Below are positions 8,226-17,117 of a stretch of DNA of 64,000 bases, one piece after another. A program made the translations under genes and the position numbers. The notes under the pieces were generated by a model that was not told where the DNA came from, ran no database searches, and saw nothing but the letters and a program-made list of their open reading frames with translations. Numbering within the stretch: position 1 is the first letter of the stretch; every line of letters starts with the position of its first letter. The DNA comes from Gammaproteobacteria bacterium (lineage in GTDB: Bacteria > Pseudomonadota > Gammaproteobacteria > Francisellales > CACEW01), in NCBI GenBank assembly GCA_029256015.1, contig JAQSYQ010000003.1, forward strand, positions 1-64,000, given 5' to 3'.

Positions 8226-8612
8226 ATGTACAAAAAAATACTGTTAGTGGTGGGTCTTTCAAGTTGTGTCTTAATGTTAAGCGGTTGCGCTACCATGTTT
8301 GGAGATAAAGGTAGAGTGGTATCAGTGAACTCTGCTCCACCGGGAGCCCAGGTTTTCTTGAATGGCCAGCCGGAAGGCTCTTCGCCAGCAACTTTAACTT
8401 TAGCCAAAGTTAGCGATAATTATGTAACGGTTAAAAAGTCGGGCTACCAAGCAACTACCCAAGCTATCCCAACAACCTTCCAAAAAGTGGGCTGGTGGAA
8501 TATTTTGTTCTGGCCAGGTTTTATTGTTGATGCAATCAGTGGAGATTCCATGAAGCTTGCTACAACCAATATGACAATCAAGATGTCGCCAAATACACCA
8601 AGTTCTAAATAG
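8226..8612 (+). CDS. PEGA-domain lipoprotein, copy 2
   Basis: This 128-residue paralogue of the preceding gene has lipobox VLMLSGC and the same mature start CATMFGDKGR. The PEGA segment reads SAPPGAQVFLNGQPEGSSPA, followed by GWWNILFWPGFIVDAISGD. The 162 bp spacer, with its own A+T-rich upstream region, suggests separate promoters. The region from the second Cys to the C-terminus is colinear with copy 1. A strong hairpin terminator follows within 25 bp. Function is unknown beyond an envelope location. Confidence 0.88.
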   Translation: MYKKILLVVGLSSCVLMLSGCATMFGDKGRVVSVNSAPPGAQVFLNGQPEGSSPATLTLAKVSDNYVTVKKSGYQATTQAIPTTFQKVGWWNILFWPGFIVDAISGDSMKLATTNMTIKMSPNTPSSK

Positions 8613-8636
8613 GCGTCAAGATAAGTGAAACAAGAT

Positions 8637-8664
8637 AAAGGCCCTTAGGGGCCTTTATTTTTTG
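8637..8664. terminator. Bidirectional intrinsic terminator
   Basis: AAAGGCCC (8637-8644) pairs with GGGCCTTT (8649-8656) around loop TTAG, followed by ATTTTTT. It lies between the converging PEGA gene and potC and has A residues on the left, so it can work on both strands. Confidence 0.88.
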
Positions 8665-8693
8665 ATACGATTTTTAACTATATAGATATGAAT

Positions 8694-9500
8694 TTAAGCA
8701 GAAGCTTTTTTGCCATATTTACTAAATAACCAAGAACCTGTGACTAGCCCAGTTATGACAATGCAAATCATAATAGTTGCTAAGGCATTAATTTCTGGGG
8801 TTACTCCATTGCGGATGGTTGAGTAAATATACAGGGGTAATGTGGTGCTGCTTGGTCCGCTAATAAACGAGGTAATAACCAAGTTATCGATAGACAAAGT
8901 AAATGAAAGCAACCAGGCTGCGACCAGTGAAGAAGCAATTTGTGGCAAGGTGATAAAGAAGAAAGTTTTGGTAGGTCTTGCTCCTAAATCCATTGCAGCT
9001 TCTTCAATAGAGCGGTCAATACTGCCTAGTCTTGCTTGAATCACAATGGTGGCATAAGCGGTACAGAAGGTGGTATGCCCGATCAAAATGGTGTCAAAGC
9101 CGTAGGAGTTTGGAAAGCCACTCAGCTCGTTTAAGCCTACAAATAAAAGCAATAAAGAAAGACCGGTTACCACATCAGGCATGACGATAGGGGTAATAGA
9201 CATGCCATAGAAAAAGTTGCGGCCTTTAAAGACGCCGTAACGCTTAATTACAACGGCAATCATTGTTCCCAAAATCAAAGCGATAGTGGAAGCAGAAACG
9301 GCAATTTGTATGCTTAATAAAGCAGCTGAAATCAAATCGGAATCCTGGGCCAGCACTCCATACCAGCTGGTTGACCAGCCTCCCCATACGTTTACCAAGG
9401 TGGAAGCGTTAAAGGAATATATAATCATCATTATAATGGGTAAATATAAAAACAGCAGACCTAAGCCCAAAGCGACTTTTAACCATAAAGATTGTTTCAT
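8694..9500 (-). CDS. potC: Spermidine/putrescine ABC transporter permease PotC
   Basis: This inner-membrane permease subunit of the polyamine importer has 268 residues from the ATG at 9500. The start is fixed by an ATGA overlap with the potB stop and by the expected N-terminus MKQSLWLKVALGLGLLFLYL. Six membrane segments are apparent. The EAA loop that docks onto PotA is visible as EEAAMDLGARPTKTFFFITL (about 170-190). A longer in-frame extension to 9596 lies inside potB and is not used. It is the last gene of potD-potA-potB-potC. Confidence 0.94.
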   Translation of the reverse strand: MKQSLWLKVALGLGLLFLYLPIIMMIIYSFNASTLVNVWGGWSTSWYGVLAQDSDLISAALLSIQIAVSASTIALILGTMIAVVIKRYGVFKGRNFFYGMSITPIVMPDVVTGLSLLLLFVGLNELSGFPNSYGFDTILIGHTTFCTAYATIVIQARLGSIDRSIEEAAMDLGARPTKTFFFITLPQIASSLVAAWLLSFTLSIDNLVITSFISGPSSTTLPLYIYSTIRNGVTPEINALATIMICIVITGLVTGSWLFSKYGKKASA

Positions 9501-10408
9501 GCTTTTGCCTCTTGCTTCAGTTGTAGTCGTTGCAACATAACAACGGGCACTACGAGTAAAACTAACATAATGACCGCTAAAGCGGCTGCTGCGCACCAGT
9601 TATTGGCTACAAAGAATTCCTGCCAAATGACGTTACCAATCATCAAGGTATTGATTCCGCCTAATACTTGAGGAATAACCACTTCACCTACGCAGGGAAT
9701 AAATACCAGCAAGGCGCCGGCAAAAACGCCTGGTAATGAAAGAGGTAGGGTAATTTGGAAAAAGCTTTTTACCGGGCTTGCGCCTAAATCGTAAGCAGCC
9801 TCTAAAAGCGTGCGGTCCATTTTTATTAAGGTTGCATATAAAGGCAAAATGAAAAAGGGCAGATAGCCGTAGGTTAAGCCTAAGTACAAAGAAAAATCGT
9901 TGTATATCATGCGAATAGGGGTATCGATAATGTGCCACTTTATTAAAAGCTGATTGATAAGCCCGTTATTCTGCAGAATATTGATCCAGGAATAAGCCCT
10001 TAGCAGGAATGAAGTCCAATAAGGTAAAACTACCATCATAAATAAAATGCTACGGACTTTTTGGCTAGATGTGGCAATAGCGTAGGTAATGGGATAGCCC
10101 ACTAATATACAAATTAAAGTAGTGGTAGCTGCAATTTGAATCGAATCCAAAAAGGCTAAGAAAAAGGCCCCATGGGTAAAAATAATCAGGTAGTTACCAA
10201 AGTCTAGAGTCAAATGTAAGGCATGCTCGCTTATTGAGAGCAGCGGAGTATAAGGAGGGCTTGCAATAATGGGAGTTGCAAAGCTGATCTTTAATACAAA
10301 TAAAAATGGAATAAATAAAAACAAAAACAGCCACAGATAAGGCGGCATTAATACAAACATGCGCCTTATAAAATTGAGCTTATCGTAATGGTTCTTATGA
10401 GCTTTCAT
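9497..10408 (-). CDS. potB: Spermidine/putrescine ABC transporter permease PotB
   Basis: This is the second permease subunit, 303 residues from the ATG at 10408, which overlaps the potA stop as ATGA. The first membrane segment follows at MPPYLWLFLFLFIPFLFVLK. The EAA motif is LEAAYDLGASPVKSFFQITL (about 205-225). An upstream in-frame start at 10465 would lie inside potA and lacks similarity. The two four-base overlaps imply coupled translation and matched subunit amounts. Confidence 0.94.
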   Translation of the reverse strand: MKAHKNHYDKLNFIRRMFVLMPPYLWLFLFLFIPFLFVLKISFATPIIASPPYTPLLSISEHALHLTLDFGNYLIIFTHGAFFLAFLDSIQIAATTTLICILVGYPITYAIATSSQKVRSILFMMVVLPYWTSFLLRAYSWINILQNNGLINQLLIKWHIIDTPIRMIYNDFSLYLGLTYGYLPFFILPLYATLIKMDRTLLEAAYDLGASPVKSFFQITLPLSLPGVFAGALLVFIPCVGEVVIPQVLGGINTLMIGNVIWQEFFVANNWCAAAALAVIMLVLLVVPVVMLQRLQLKQEAKA

Positions 10409-11532
10409 GAGCTTAGTACCATAATGTTGGAAGGTTCCCAGCTTAGGTAAACGATATCGTTCCAAGTTGGATTGTTGGCTTTTCTTTCAACGTTAAAGTC
10501 GGTCGCTTTTAGCATTTTGCCATTAGGCAGTCTTACGTGGTAGGTCGACAATCCGCCAATATAAGCGATTTGGGCAACCACTCCTTGTACACAGTTGTGT
10601 GGATTTTCACTGTTGTAGTTTTCAGGCGGTTCAATGCTGATATCAACTTTTTCAGGGCGGACTGCTACCCAAATTTTTTGGTTATCCAAGCCTTCTATCA
10701 TATGGTCTACATAGAATAAGCAATTGGCATCTTCTGATTCGATAATCACTTCATCGCCATCATTTTGTACGATATGCCCTTCAAACATATTGGTAGAGCC
10801 AATGAAGTTGGCAGCAAAGCGGCTTTGTGGGAATTCGTAGATTTGGCTTGGAGGGCCAACTTGCTCCAAGGAGCCGTTATTCATAATGGCAATACGGCTA
10901 GACATAGTCATTGCTTCAGATTGGTCATGGGTAACCATGACAAAGGTCGTGCCGGTTTTCTCTTGAATATCCACGAGTTCAAACTGCATTTTTTCGCGAA
11001 GTTTTTTATCCAAAGCAGAAAGCGGCTCGTCTAGTAAAATTACTTTAGGGCTTTTTGCTAAGCAACGTGCTAGGGCTACGCGCTGTCTTTGCCCCCCTGA
11101 AAGTTGATGAGGTTTCCTTTTCCCTAAATGCCCCATTTGTACCATTTCTAATACTTCCATGGTGCGTTGTCTGATATGCTCTTTAGGCAACAGTTTTTCC
11201 TGCTTGAGACCAAAAGCAATGTTGTTTTCCACGGTCATATGAGGAAACAGAGCATAGGACTGGAACATCATGTTGATGGGTCTGGCATAAGGCGGAATAT
11301 GGGACACATCTTTCCCATCTATGTAGATTTTACCGCTGCTTGGCGTTTCAAAGCCGGCCAGCATTCTAAGCAGGGTGGTTTTACCCGAGCCTGAGCCTCC
11401 TAATAGAGAAAAGAATTCTCCAGGATAGATATTCAGGCTGACCTGGTCCACAGCAATGTGGTCATCGAAAATTTTAGAAACATTTTCAATGCGGATAATT
11501 GGGTTTTCAAATTTGCTTTCAATATTTTCCAT
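10405..11532 (-). CDS. potA: Spermidine/putrescine ABC transporter ATPase PotA
   Basis: This cytoplasmic ATPase subunit energises polyamine uptake. It has 375 residues: Walker A GGSGSGKTTLLRM near 44, signature LSGGQRQRVALARC near 143, Walker B VILLDEPLSALD near 163, and the switch His in FVMVTHDQSEAM. The C-terminal TOBE-type regulatory domain covers about 285-375. It starts 3 bases after the potD stop with ATG at 11532. Confidence 0.95.
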   Translation of the reverse strand: MENIESKFENPIIRIENVSKIFDDHIAVDQVSLNIYPGEFFSLLGGSGSGKTTLLRMLAGFETPSSGKIYIDGKDVSHIPPYARPINMMFQSYALFPHMTVENNIAFGLKQEKLLPKEHIRQRTMEVLEMVQMGHLGKRKPHQLSGGQRQRVALARCLAKSPKVILLDEPLSALDKKLREKMQFELVDIQEKTGTTFVMVTHDQSEAMTMSSRIAIMNNGSLEQVGPPSQIYEFPQSRFAANFIGSTNMFEGHIVQNDGDEVIIESEDANCLFYVDHMIEGLDNQKIWVAVRPEKVDISIEPPENYNSENPHNCVQGVVAQIAYIGGLSTYHVRLPNGKMLKATDFNVERKANNPTWNDIVYLSWEPSNIMVLSS

Positions 11533-11535
11533 CGC

Positions 11536-12633
11536 TTAGTCCATTCTTATGCCGTATCTAACTTGGAGCCACAATTTACTGACAACTTCCTCTATTTTGG
11601 GTGGAGGGACCTGCACAATAAACAATTTATCAATAATGTTATCAGGTGGGGTAACATTGGGATCTTGCATAATGCTGTTAAGATAAGGCTCGGAAGCCGG
11701 AGTAGCATTAGGCTGGAATAAATAGTTACTCAAAACAGCCTGATTTTTTGGGTCTAATAAATAGTTAATAAACTTATAAGTGGCTTCAATATGAGGCGCC
11801 CCTTTAGGAATAGCCATCACATCAAACCAAATAGGAGCGCCGCCCTGGGGAATAACGAATTTAATATTAACACCGTTATGAGCTTGCAGTGCATAGTTAC
11901 GTGCTCGCATCGCATCCCCAGAATAGGCCATTGATAAGCAAAGGTTGCCGCCGGCCAGGTCAAAAATATAACTGCTGTTGCTGAAATAAGTTAAGTATTG
12001 GCGGTTCCCCATTAAATAGTTGGTCGCCTTGATAAAGTCTTCAGGATTGGTGCTGTTAGGGTTCATTCCAAGATAGTGTAAGGTTACGCCATAAACCAAT
12101 ACTGGGTCGTCCAAATAGGAAATGCCGCAGCCTTGTAATTTGGATAAATATTTGGGGTCTAATAAAATTTCCCAGTTATTAACGGGAGCGTCTGGCCCTA
12201 AGATTTGGCGGATTTTATCGACATTATAAGCAATCCCGATGGTTCCCCAGCTATAAGCGATTCCATAAACATTGCCTGGGTCCATCACGGCCATTTTTTT
12301 CATAATGGCAGGGCTAAGCAATTTATAGTTGGGAATTTTTGATTTATCGAGTGGCAGAAATAAGCCAGCCTGAATTTCTTGGCTAAAGGCGCCTTCGGGG
12401 ACAACCAAGTCATAACCGGTGTGACCTGTTAGCAATTTAGCTTTTAAGGTTGAGTCGCTGTCAAAATAGTTTTGGTTAACGGTAATGCCGGTTTGCTGTT
12501 CAAAAGCGGGTACTAGGCTTGGGTCAATATATTCGCCCCAGTTGTAAAAGTTAACCGTGCTAGAGTCGTCAGCATATGCAGTGGCTATGCCTAAGAGTGA
12601 ACACATAACAAAACTACTCAACAATTTTTTCAA
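11536..12633 (-). CDS. potD: Spermidine/putrescine-binding periplasmic protein PotD
   Basis: This periplasmic solute-binding protein delivers polyamines to PotBC. It has 365 residues with signal peptide MKKLLSSFVMCSLLGIATAYA. The mature part begins with VNFYNWGEYIDPSLVPAFE, the canonical start of this family. GYDLVVPEGAF, YSWGTIGIAYN and MAYSGDAM line the binding cleft. The start codon is TTG at 12633, supported by GGGAACAG just upstream and the signal peptide. It heads an operon in the order D-A-B-C, unlike E. coli potABCD. Confidence 0.92.
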   Translation of the reverse strand: MKKLLSSFVMCSLLGIATAYADDSSTVNFYNWGEYIDPSLVPAFEQQTGITVNQNYFDSDSTLKAKLLTGHTGYDLVVPEGAFSQEIQAGLFLPLDKSKIPNYKLLSPAIMKKMAVMDPGNVYGIAYSWGTIGIAYNVDKIRQILGPDAPVNNWEILLDPKYLSKLQGCGISYLDDPVLVYGVTLHYLGMNPNSTNPEDFIKATNYLMGNRQYLTYFSNSSYIFDLAGGNLCLSMAYSGDAMRARNYALQAHNGVNIKFVIPQGGAPIWFDVMAIPKGAPHIEATYKFINYLLDPKNQAVLSNYLFQPNATPASEPYLNSIMQDPNVTPPDNIIDKLFIVQVPPPKIEEVVSKLWLQVRYGIRMD

Positions 12634-12711
12634 TACTGTTCCCGAAATAATAGGTCAAACATGAAGCGAATTTTATAGCATGATCCTGCATGATGCTAGT
12701 GTTTTTTCCCA

Positions 12712-12838
12712 TGAGTTGAATGCTCGATTTTGTGGAAGGGGTCCTGCCGCCATTCACCCCGATCATGCTCAGAGCCTTGCGCGTGGTCGGGGGCCCCGCC
12801 TGGCGTCACCCTGTCTTTAAATCCGACCATTCAACTCA
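12712..12838. repeat. ~130-bp inverted-repeat element, copy A
   Basis: The ends TGAGTTGAATG (12712-12722) and CATTCAACTCA (12828-12838) are a perfect 11-bp inverted repeat. The core is strikingly G+C-rich against its surroundings, with CACCCCGATCATGCTCA (12756-12772), TTGCGCGTGG (12777-12786) and GGGGGCCCCG (12789-12798). The same core and layout recur at 31762-31895. No coding frame is supported. It lies between the divergent potD and the PH-domain gene. It could be a miniature transposable element or a structured RNA gene. Confidence 0.82.
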
Positions 12839-12905
12839 CTTTATTTTTACAAAGGGTGAAGGTTGGTGCTATTCTTGAGAGGTTAAAATTAACAGGGGCT
12901 TTAAT

Positions 12906-13475
12906 ATGAAGCATTCAGTACTTTGGAACGATAGGCCTTCATTGTTTCAATATTTGGGGACTTATGTTATAGCAGTATTGGCCCTCTATGGTTTATATCG
13001 CTTGCAGCTTTTTTTAGGCTTGTCGCCTCGGATTTGGGTAGGCAAGCTGCACTTTCAAAACTTTATGATGGATTGGCACCGTCAAAGCTATCTGCTTATC
13101 GCTGCAATGATCGACTTTTTGATGTTTATTATTGTGGTGATGGCAGGTTTTAAGTTTCTGCAAAGCTTGTTTAGCCGTTATACCGTAGTGGATGATCAGC
13201 TTATCGTGCATCTACTTACTCCTATGGGAATGCTTCAAGAGAGGCTCGAGCTATATAGAATAGTGGACTATGAGCTTGATCAATCCTTTTTAGGAATGAT
13301 ATTTCAGTTTGGAGATGTTATATTGCGCAGTAATGACCAGGGCCGCCCTAGAGTAGTATTGTCAGGCTTTCGCAAAGGCAAGCTTTTCCTAGATGTGCTT
13401 CGAGAAGAAACAGAACGTTGCAGGCAGCTCAAAGGAGTTAGAGAAATTACCATGCCGGTCCCAGGAGTTAAATAA
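12906..13475 (+). CDS. PH-domain (bPH2-like) inner-membrane protein
   Basis: This is a 189-residue protein of unknown function. Two membrane segments are visible (about 16-36 and 62-88). They are followed by a YdbS/bacterial-PH-like domain reading YTVVDDQLIVHLLTPMGMLQ, then LELYRIVDYEL, a two-strand region VILRSNDQGRPRVVLSG and a terminal helix. In this family the soluble domain faces the cytoplasm. The gene lies 14 bp upstream of sohB and is probably co-transcribed with it. Repeat copy A lies 67 bp before the start. Confidence 0.75.
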   Translation: MKHSVLWNDRPSLFQYLGTYVIAVLALYGLYRLQLFLGLSPRIWVGKLHFQNFMMDWHRQSYLLIAAMIDFLMFIIVVMAGFKFLQSLFSRYTVVDDQLIVHLLTPMGMLQERLELYRIVDYELDQSFLGMIFQFGDVILRSNDQGRPRVVLSGFRKGKLFLDVLREETERCRQLKGVREITMPVPGVK

Positions 13476-13489
13476 TTTAGGAAGAATTC

Positions 13490-14482
13490 ATGCTGCATTT
13501 TTTTGCTCAATATTTTTTGTTTTTGTTAAAAGTCATCAGTATCGTTTTAGCTATCGTGTTTGGTTTTGCGGCTCTGGTTGGCTTAAGCGCTAAAGCTAAA
13601 GAAAGACATAAAAAAGGCAAGCTTCATATCGAGCCTTTACATAAACATTTTATTGAGCTTAAGAAAAAACTGGCTGAAGATGTGCTGGATAAAAAAGCTT
13701 TTAAGCAATTATGTCGCTCTTTTAAAAAAGCTAAAAAGCAGCAATCTGCTGAGAAAAAAGTTTTTGTGATTAATTTTAAAGGTGATATTCAGGCTTCTCA
13801 GGTAGACTCATTGAGAGAAGAAGTCACTGCTATATTAGCTATTGCGTCAGAGCAAGATGAGGTTTTAGTCCGGCTGGAAAGCCCTGGGGGCATGATTCAT
13901 GGCTATGGCTTAGCTGCTTCTCAACTAGACAGAATTAAAAAGCATAAGCTGCCTTTAACCATAGCGGTTGATAAAATGGCCGCAAGCGGCGGTTATATGA
14001 TGGCCTGCATTGCCGATAAAATTATTAGCGCACCTTTTGCAATTATAGGCTCGATCGGTGCTGTGATGCAGTTGCCTAATTTCCATCGTTGGCTTGAGTC
14101 TCACCATATCGATTTTGAACAATTGACTGCGGGTGAATATAAAAGAACCCTAAGTATGTTCGGGGAAAATACTGAGAAAGGCCGCCAAAAAGCTCAAGCT
14201 GAGTTGGAAGAAGCCCATCGCTTATTTAAAGAATTCATCAATATGCACCGGCCTCAGGTCAATATCCAGGAAATTGCGACAGGCGAGCACTGGTTTGGTG
14301 CTCAAGCTATGGATAAAAAGCTGATCGATGAGCTAATGACTAGCGATGAGTATTTATTAAACCTGCTAAACGGGCCGGTCGAAATCTTTGAAGTGAGTTA
14401 TATTTCTAAAAAGCCTGTGTGGACTAAGCTTGGCCAGGCAGCAAAAAACGCTTATTTGCTTATAAGTAGCCGTACTTTATAA
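13490..14482 (+). CDS. sohB: SohB-like inner-membrane serine peptidase (S49 family)
   Basis: This protein is related to signal peptide peptidase SppA and SohB. It has 330 residues, one N-terminal membrane segment (about 5-28) and then a charged linker rich in Lys. The protease fold has VRLESPGGMIHGYG and nucleophile Ser in DKMAASGGYMMACIAD (about 155-170). The catalytic Lys is in AGEYKRTLSMFGENT (about 213-227). The start ATG at 13490 follows AGGAAGAATTC. E. coli SohB is 349 residues, so this is full length. Confidence 0.9.
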   Translation: MLHFFAQYFLFLLKVISIVLAIVFGFAALVGLSAKAKERHKKGKLHIEPLHKHFIELKKKLAEDVLDKKAFKQLCRSFKKAKKQQSAEKKVFVINFKGDIQASQVDSLREEVTAILAIASEQDEVLVRLESPGGMIHGYGLAASQLDRIKKHKLPLTIAVDKMAASGGYMMACIADKIISAPFAIIGSIGAVMQLPNFHRWLESHHIDFEQLTAGEYKRTLSMFGENTEKGRQKAQAELEEAHRLFKEFINMHRPQVNIQEIATGEHWFGAQAMDKKLIDELMTSDEYLLNLLNGPVEIFEVSYISKKPVWTKLGQAAKNAYLLISSRTL

Positions 14483-14491
14483 TTTAAGTAC

Positions 14492-14536
14492 TTGAGTATT
14501 GCGACTACGCTGCGCAACAAAGCCATCTTTAAAAAG
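14492..14536 (+). repeat. 45-bp dispersed repeat, copy 2
   Basis: It starts TTGAGTATTGCGACTACGCT and matches 6431-6475. TTGCG and CGCAA inside this copy can form a short hairpin. It ends 16 bases before the ruvB start, so any structure would sit in the ruvB leader. Confidence 0.6.
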
Positions 14537-14552
14537 ACGAGTGGTATATTAA

Positions 14553-15587
14553 ATGATTGAAATAGACCGAATAGATCGAATCATAGATGCAGCTAGCCCG
14601 CAAGACGATGAGCGGGTGGTGGATAGGGCAATTAGGCCTAAAACTTTGGCGGATTACGAAGGCCAGCCAGCTGTTCGCGAGCAAATGGAAATTTTTATTA
14701 GTGCCGCCAAATCTAGAAATGAAGCCTTAGACCACTGTTTGATTTTTGGACCTCCAGGTTTGGGTAAAACCACTTTGGCCCATATTGTTGCTCATGAAAT
14801 GGGCGTTAGTATCAAGCAAACCTCAGGCCCTGTTCTTGAAAAAGCAGGGGATGTGGCGGCTTTGCTGACAAATTTGGAAAGCAACGACGTTTTGTTTATC
14901 GATGAAATTCACCGCTTAAGCCCGATTGTCGAAGAAGTTTTATATCCTGCGATGGAAGATTATCAATTGGATATTATGATAGGAGAAGGGCCGGCTGCTC
15001 GTTCCATCAAAATTGATTTAAAACCCTTCACCCTAATCGGTGCCACTACTCGTGCAGGCTTACTGACCTCTCCTTTAAGAGACCGATTTGGAATAGTTCA
15101 GCATTTGGAGTTTTACCAGGTTAAAGATTTAACTTCTATTATTATGCGCTCAGCCGGTATTTTAAATATGGACATCGATGCTTTAGGTGCCGAAGAGATT
15201 GCCAAGCGCTCAAGAGGTACGCCAAGAATTGCCAACCGATTACTTAGAAGGGTAAGAGACTACGCTCAAGTTAAATCTCAAGGGCATATCAGTAAAGAAA
15301 TTGCCGATAAAGCTTTGAAAATGCTGCATGTGGATGATCGTGGTTTTGATTTGATGGACCATAAATTTATACTGGCTGTATTGGAAAAGTTTGATGGAGG
15401 TCCTGTTGGCTTGGACAGCATTGCGGCGGCCATTGGTGAAGAACGTGGCACGATTGAAGATGTAATTGAACCTTTTTTAATTCAGCAGGGTTTTATAGCC
15501 AGGACCCCTCGAGGAAGAGTGGCGACCCGGCATGCCTACGAGCATTTTGGTTTAAAACCTCGCCAAGATATGTCTGAGTTAAAATAA
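14553..15587 (+). CDS. ruvB: Holliday junction branch-migration ATPase RuvB
   Basis: RuvB is the hexameric motor that drives Holliday-junction migration with RuvA and RuvC. The 344 residues match the family. Walker A is [12 protein letters not shown] near 67, Walker B is [12 protein letters not shown] near 114, sensor 1 and arginine finger region are [18 protein letters not shown] near 167, and the C-terminal winged helix covers about 260-335 ([20 protein letters not shown]). No ruvA or ruvC lies next to it, unlike the usual ruvCAB order. The ribosome binding site is weak. The stop shares a base with ybgC (TAATG). Confidence 0.96.
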   Translation: MIEIDRIDRIIDAASPQDDERVVDRAIRPKTLADYEGQPAVREQMEIFISAAKSRNEALDHCLIFGPPGLGKTTLAHIVAHEMGVSIKQTSGPVLEKAGDVAALLTNLESNDVLFIDEIHRLSPIVEEVLYPAMEDYQLDIMIGEGPAARSIKIDLKPFTLIGATTRAGLLTSPLRDRFGIVQHLEFYQVKDLTSIIMRSAGILNMDIDALGAEEIAKRSRGTPRIANRLLRRVRDYAQVKSQGHISKEIADKALKMLHVDDRGFDLMDHKFILAVLEKFDGGPVGLDSIAAAIGEERGTIEDVIEPFLIQQGFIARTPRGRVATRHAYEHFGLKPRQDMSELK

Positions 15588-15979
15588 TGCATATCTTTAA
15601 CATGCGCATTTATATAGAAGACACCGATGCCGGCGGAATCGTTTATCATCCTAACTACTTAAATTTCTTTGCAAGAGCTCGTTCAGAATGGCTAAGAGAG
15701 CTTGGTTTTGACTTGCAAAGTTTGCAAGAAAGGAAAGTGATTTTCCCCATTTGTGAAATCGAAATTGCCTATAGAAGGCCTTTGCGATTGGATGATTCAA
15801 TTGAAATCCATACCGAGCTGCTTGGATCTAAAAAATGCAGCATGATTTTTTTGCAAAAAATTTACCGCAAACAAGACCTCCAGAGTCTCATTTGCGAGGC
15901 TAAAATAAAAGTGGCTTGTGTAGATGAAAATCTTCAGCCACAATGCATACCACAAGAGATATTAAGTAAAATACTTTAG
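15587..15979 (+). CDS. ybgC: YbgC acyl-CoA thioesterase of the Tol-Pal cluster
   Basis: This is a hot-dog-fold thioesterase of 130 residues, probably acting on acyl-CoA or acyl-ACP at the membrane. The signature IYIEDTDAGGIVYHPNYL (about 7-24) contains the catalytic Asp. The gene opens the tol-pal operon in most gammaproteobacteria, as here. The tolQ ribosome binding site overlaps its stop. Confidence 0.94.
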   Translation: MHIFNMRIYIEDTDAGGIVYHPNYLNFFARARSEWLRELGFDLQSLQERKVIFPICEIEIAYRRPLRLDDSIEIHTELLGSKKCSMIFLQKIYRKQDLQSLICEAKIKVACVDENLQPQCIPQEILSKIL

Positions 15980-15987
15980 GAGCAAGC

Positions 15988-16680
15988 GTGGGAACCAATA
16001 TATCAATCTGGGCCTTAATTGTAGGGGCCGACCCAGTGGTAAAATGTGTAATGTTATTGCTGTTGTTGGTCTCCGTTTATTCATGGAGCGTCATTATAAA
16101 AAGGATTAGCCTGTTTAAACATAGCGATATAGAAAGCCAGCAGTTTGAGCAAAAATTCTGGGCTGGCGGGGATATTTCCAAACTATACAAATCCGGCAAG
16201 GAACATGAGCAGGGTATTCAGGGGATTTTTCAGGCAGGTTACAAAGCCTTTAGCCGCCTTCGCGAAGTTCATAAAATGCCAGTCTCCAGTATTATTGAAG
16301 AAGTGCAGCGGGCTTTAAGAGTGGCCTTGGCGCGTGAAAGCGATAGGTTAGAAAATCAATTGGGTATTTTGGCAACTATCGGCTCTGTGAGTCCTTACGT
16401 GGGATTGTTTGGAACCGTCTGGGGAATTATGCATTCCTTTATCGCCCTAGGTAGCGTTCAACAAGCCACCTTGTCTCAAGTCGCTCCTGGTATTTCGGAA
16501 GCTTTAATTGCAACTGCTATGGGCTTGTTTGTGGCCATTCCTGCCAGTATTGCTTATAACATGTTTGTTGCAAGCTCTGAAAAGCTGTTGAACCGGTATG
16601 ATAACTTTGCCGAGGAATTCGCCGGAATCATTGCAAGACAGTTAAATGGGGTTAAAACCCAAGATGAGCAGGGTGCTTAA
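15988..16680 (+). CDS. tolQ: Tol-Pal system proton-channel protein TolQ
   Basis: TolQ is the inner-membrane proton-channel subunit that with TolR energises TolA during outer-membrane constriction at division. It has 230 residues with three membrane segments (about 17-37, 130-155 and 168-190). The conserved GLFGTVWGIMHSF and ALIATAMGLFVAIPA are plainly visible. The start is GTG at 15988, supported by TTTAGGAGC at 6-8 bases. Confidence 0.96.
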   Translation: MGTNISIWALIVGADPVVKCVMLLLLLVSVYSWSVIIKRISLFKHSDIESQQFEQKFWAGGDISKLYKSGKEHEQGIQGIFQAGYKAFSRLREVHKMPVSSIIEEVQRALRVALARESDRLENQLGILATIGSVSPYVGLFGTVWGIMHSFIALGSVQQATLSQVAPGISEALIATAMGLFVAIPASIAYNMFVASSEKLLNRYDNFAEEFAGIIARQLNGVKTQDEQGA

Positions 16681-16682
16681 CT

Positions 16683-17117
16683 ATGTTGCGTAAGCGTAAC
16701 CGCCGACAAAAACTCTCGGAAATGAATGTGGTTCCTTATATTGACGTGATGTTGGTATTGCTGATTATTTTTATGGTAACCACTCCTTTGCTGTCTCAAG
16801 GGGTAAAGGTGAGCTTGCCTAAGGCTTCAGCTAATGTTCTTCCTCAGGAAAAACAGGCTCCTGTTATTGTGACAGTGAATGCTCAGGGTCTTTATTTTTT
16901 AAATATCGCAGCTAACGCTAATCTTCCTATTACCCCAGCTGTATTAAGCGAATCGGTAAAATCTGCCTTGCAGCAAAACCCAGATCGTAAGGTTTATGTC
17001 AGAGGGGATCAGGGCGTGGAATATGGCAAAGTAGTGAATGCGATGGTGATTTTACAACAGGCTGGTGCTCCAAGCGTGGGATTGATGACTGATGATTCTC
17101 GCAATACGGGCGCTTAA
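16683..17117 (+). CDS. tolR: Tol-Pal system protein TolR
   Basis: This 144-residue ExbD/TolR protein has one membrane segment (about 18-38). The proton-relay Asp lies in VVPYIDVMLVLLIIFMVTTP. The C-terminal periplasmic domain has VYVRGDQGVEYGKVVNAM. The gap from tolQ is only 2 bp, and the last 26 bp overlap tolA. Confidence 0.95.
   Translation: MLRKRNRRQKLSEMNVVPYIDVMLVLLIIFMVTTPLLSQGVKVSLPKASANVLPQEKQAPVIVTVNAQGLYFLNIAANANLPITPAVLSESVKSALQQNPDRKVYVRGDQGVEYGKVVNAMVILQQAGAPSVGLMTDDSRNTGA

Noticed and set aside
9684..9938. 84-residue minus-strand frame inside potB
   Set aside because: Out-of-frame overlap with a clear permease gene, without features of its own.
10405..10465. Longer N-terminus for PotB
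   Set aside because: The extra residues lie inside potA. The ATGA overlap and family N-terminus favour 10408.
14553..15587. ruvB as part of a normal ruvCAB operon
   Set aside because: No ruvA or ruvC is present on either side; only ruvB can be claimed.
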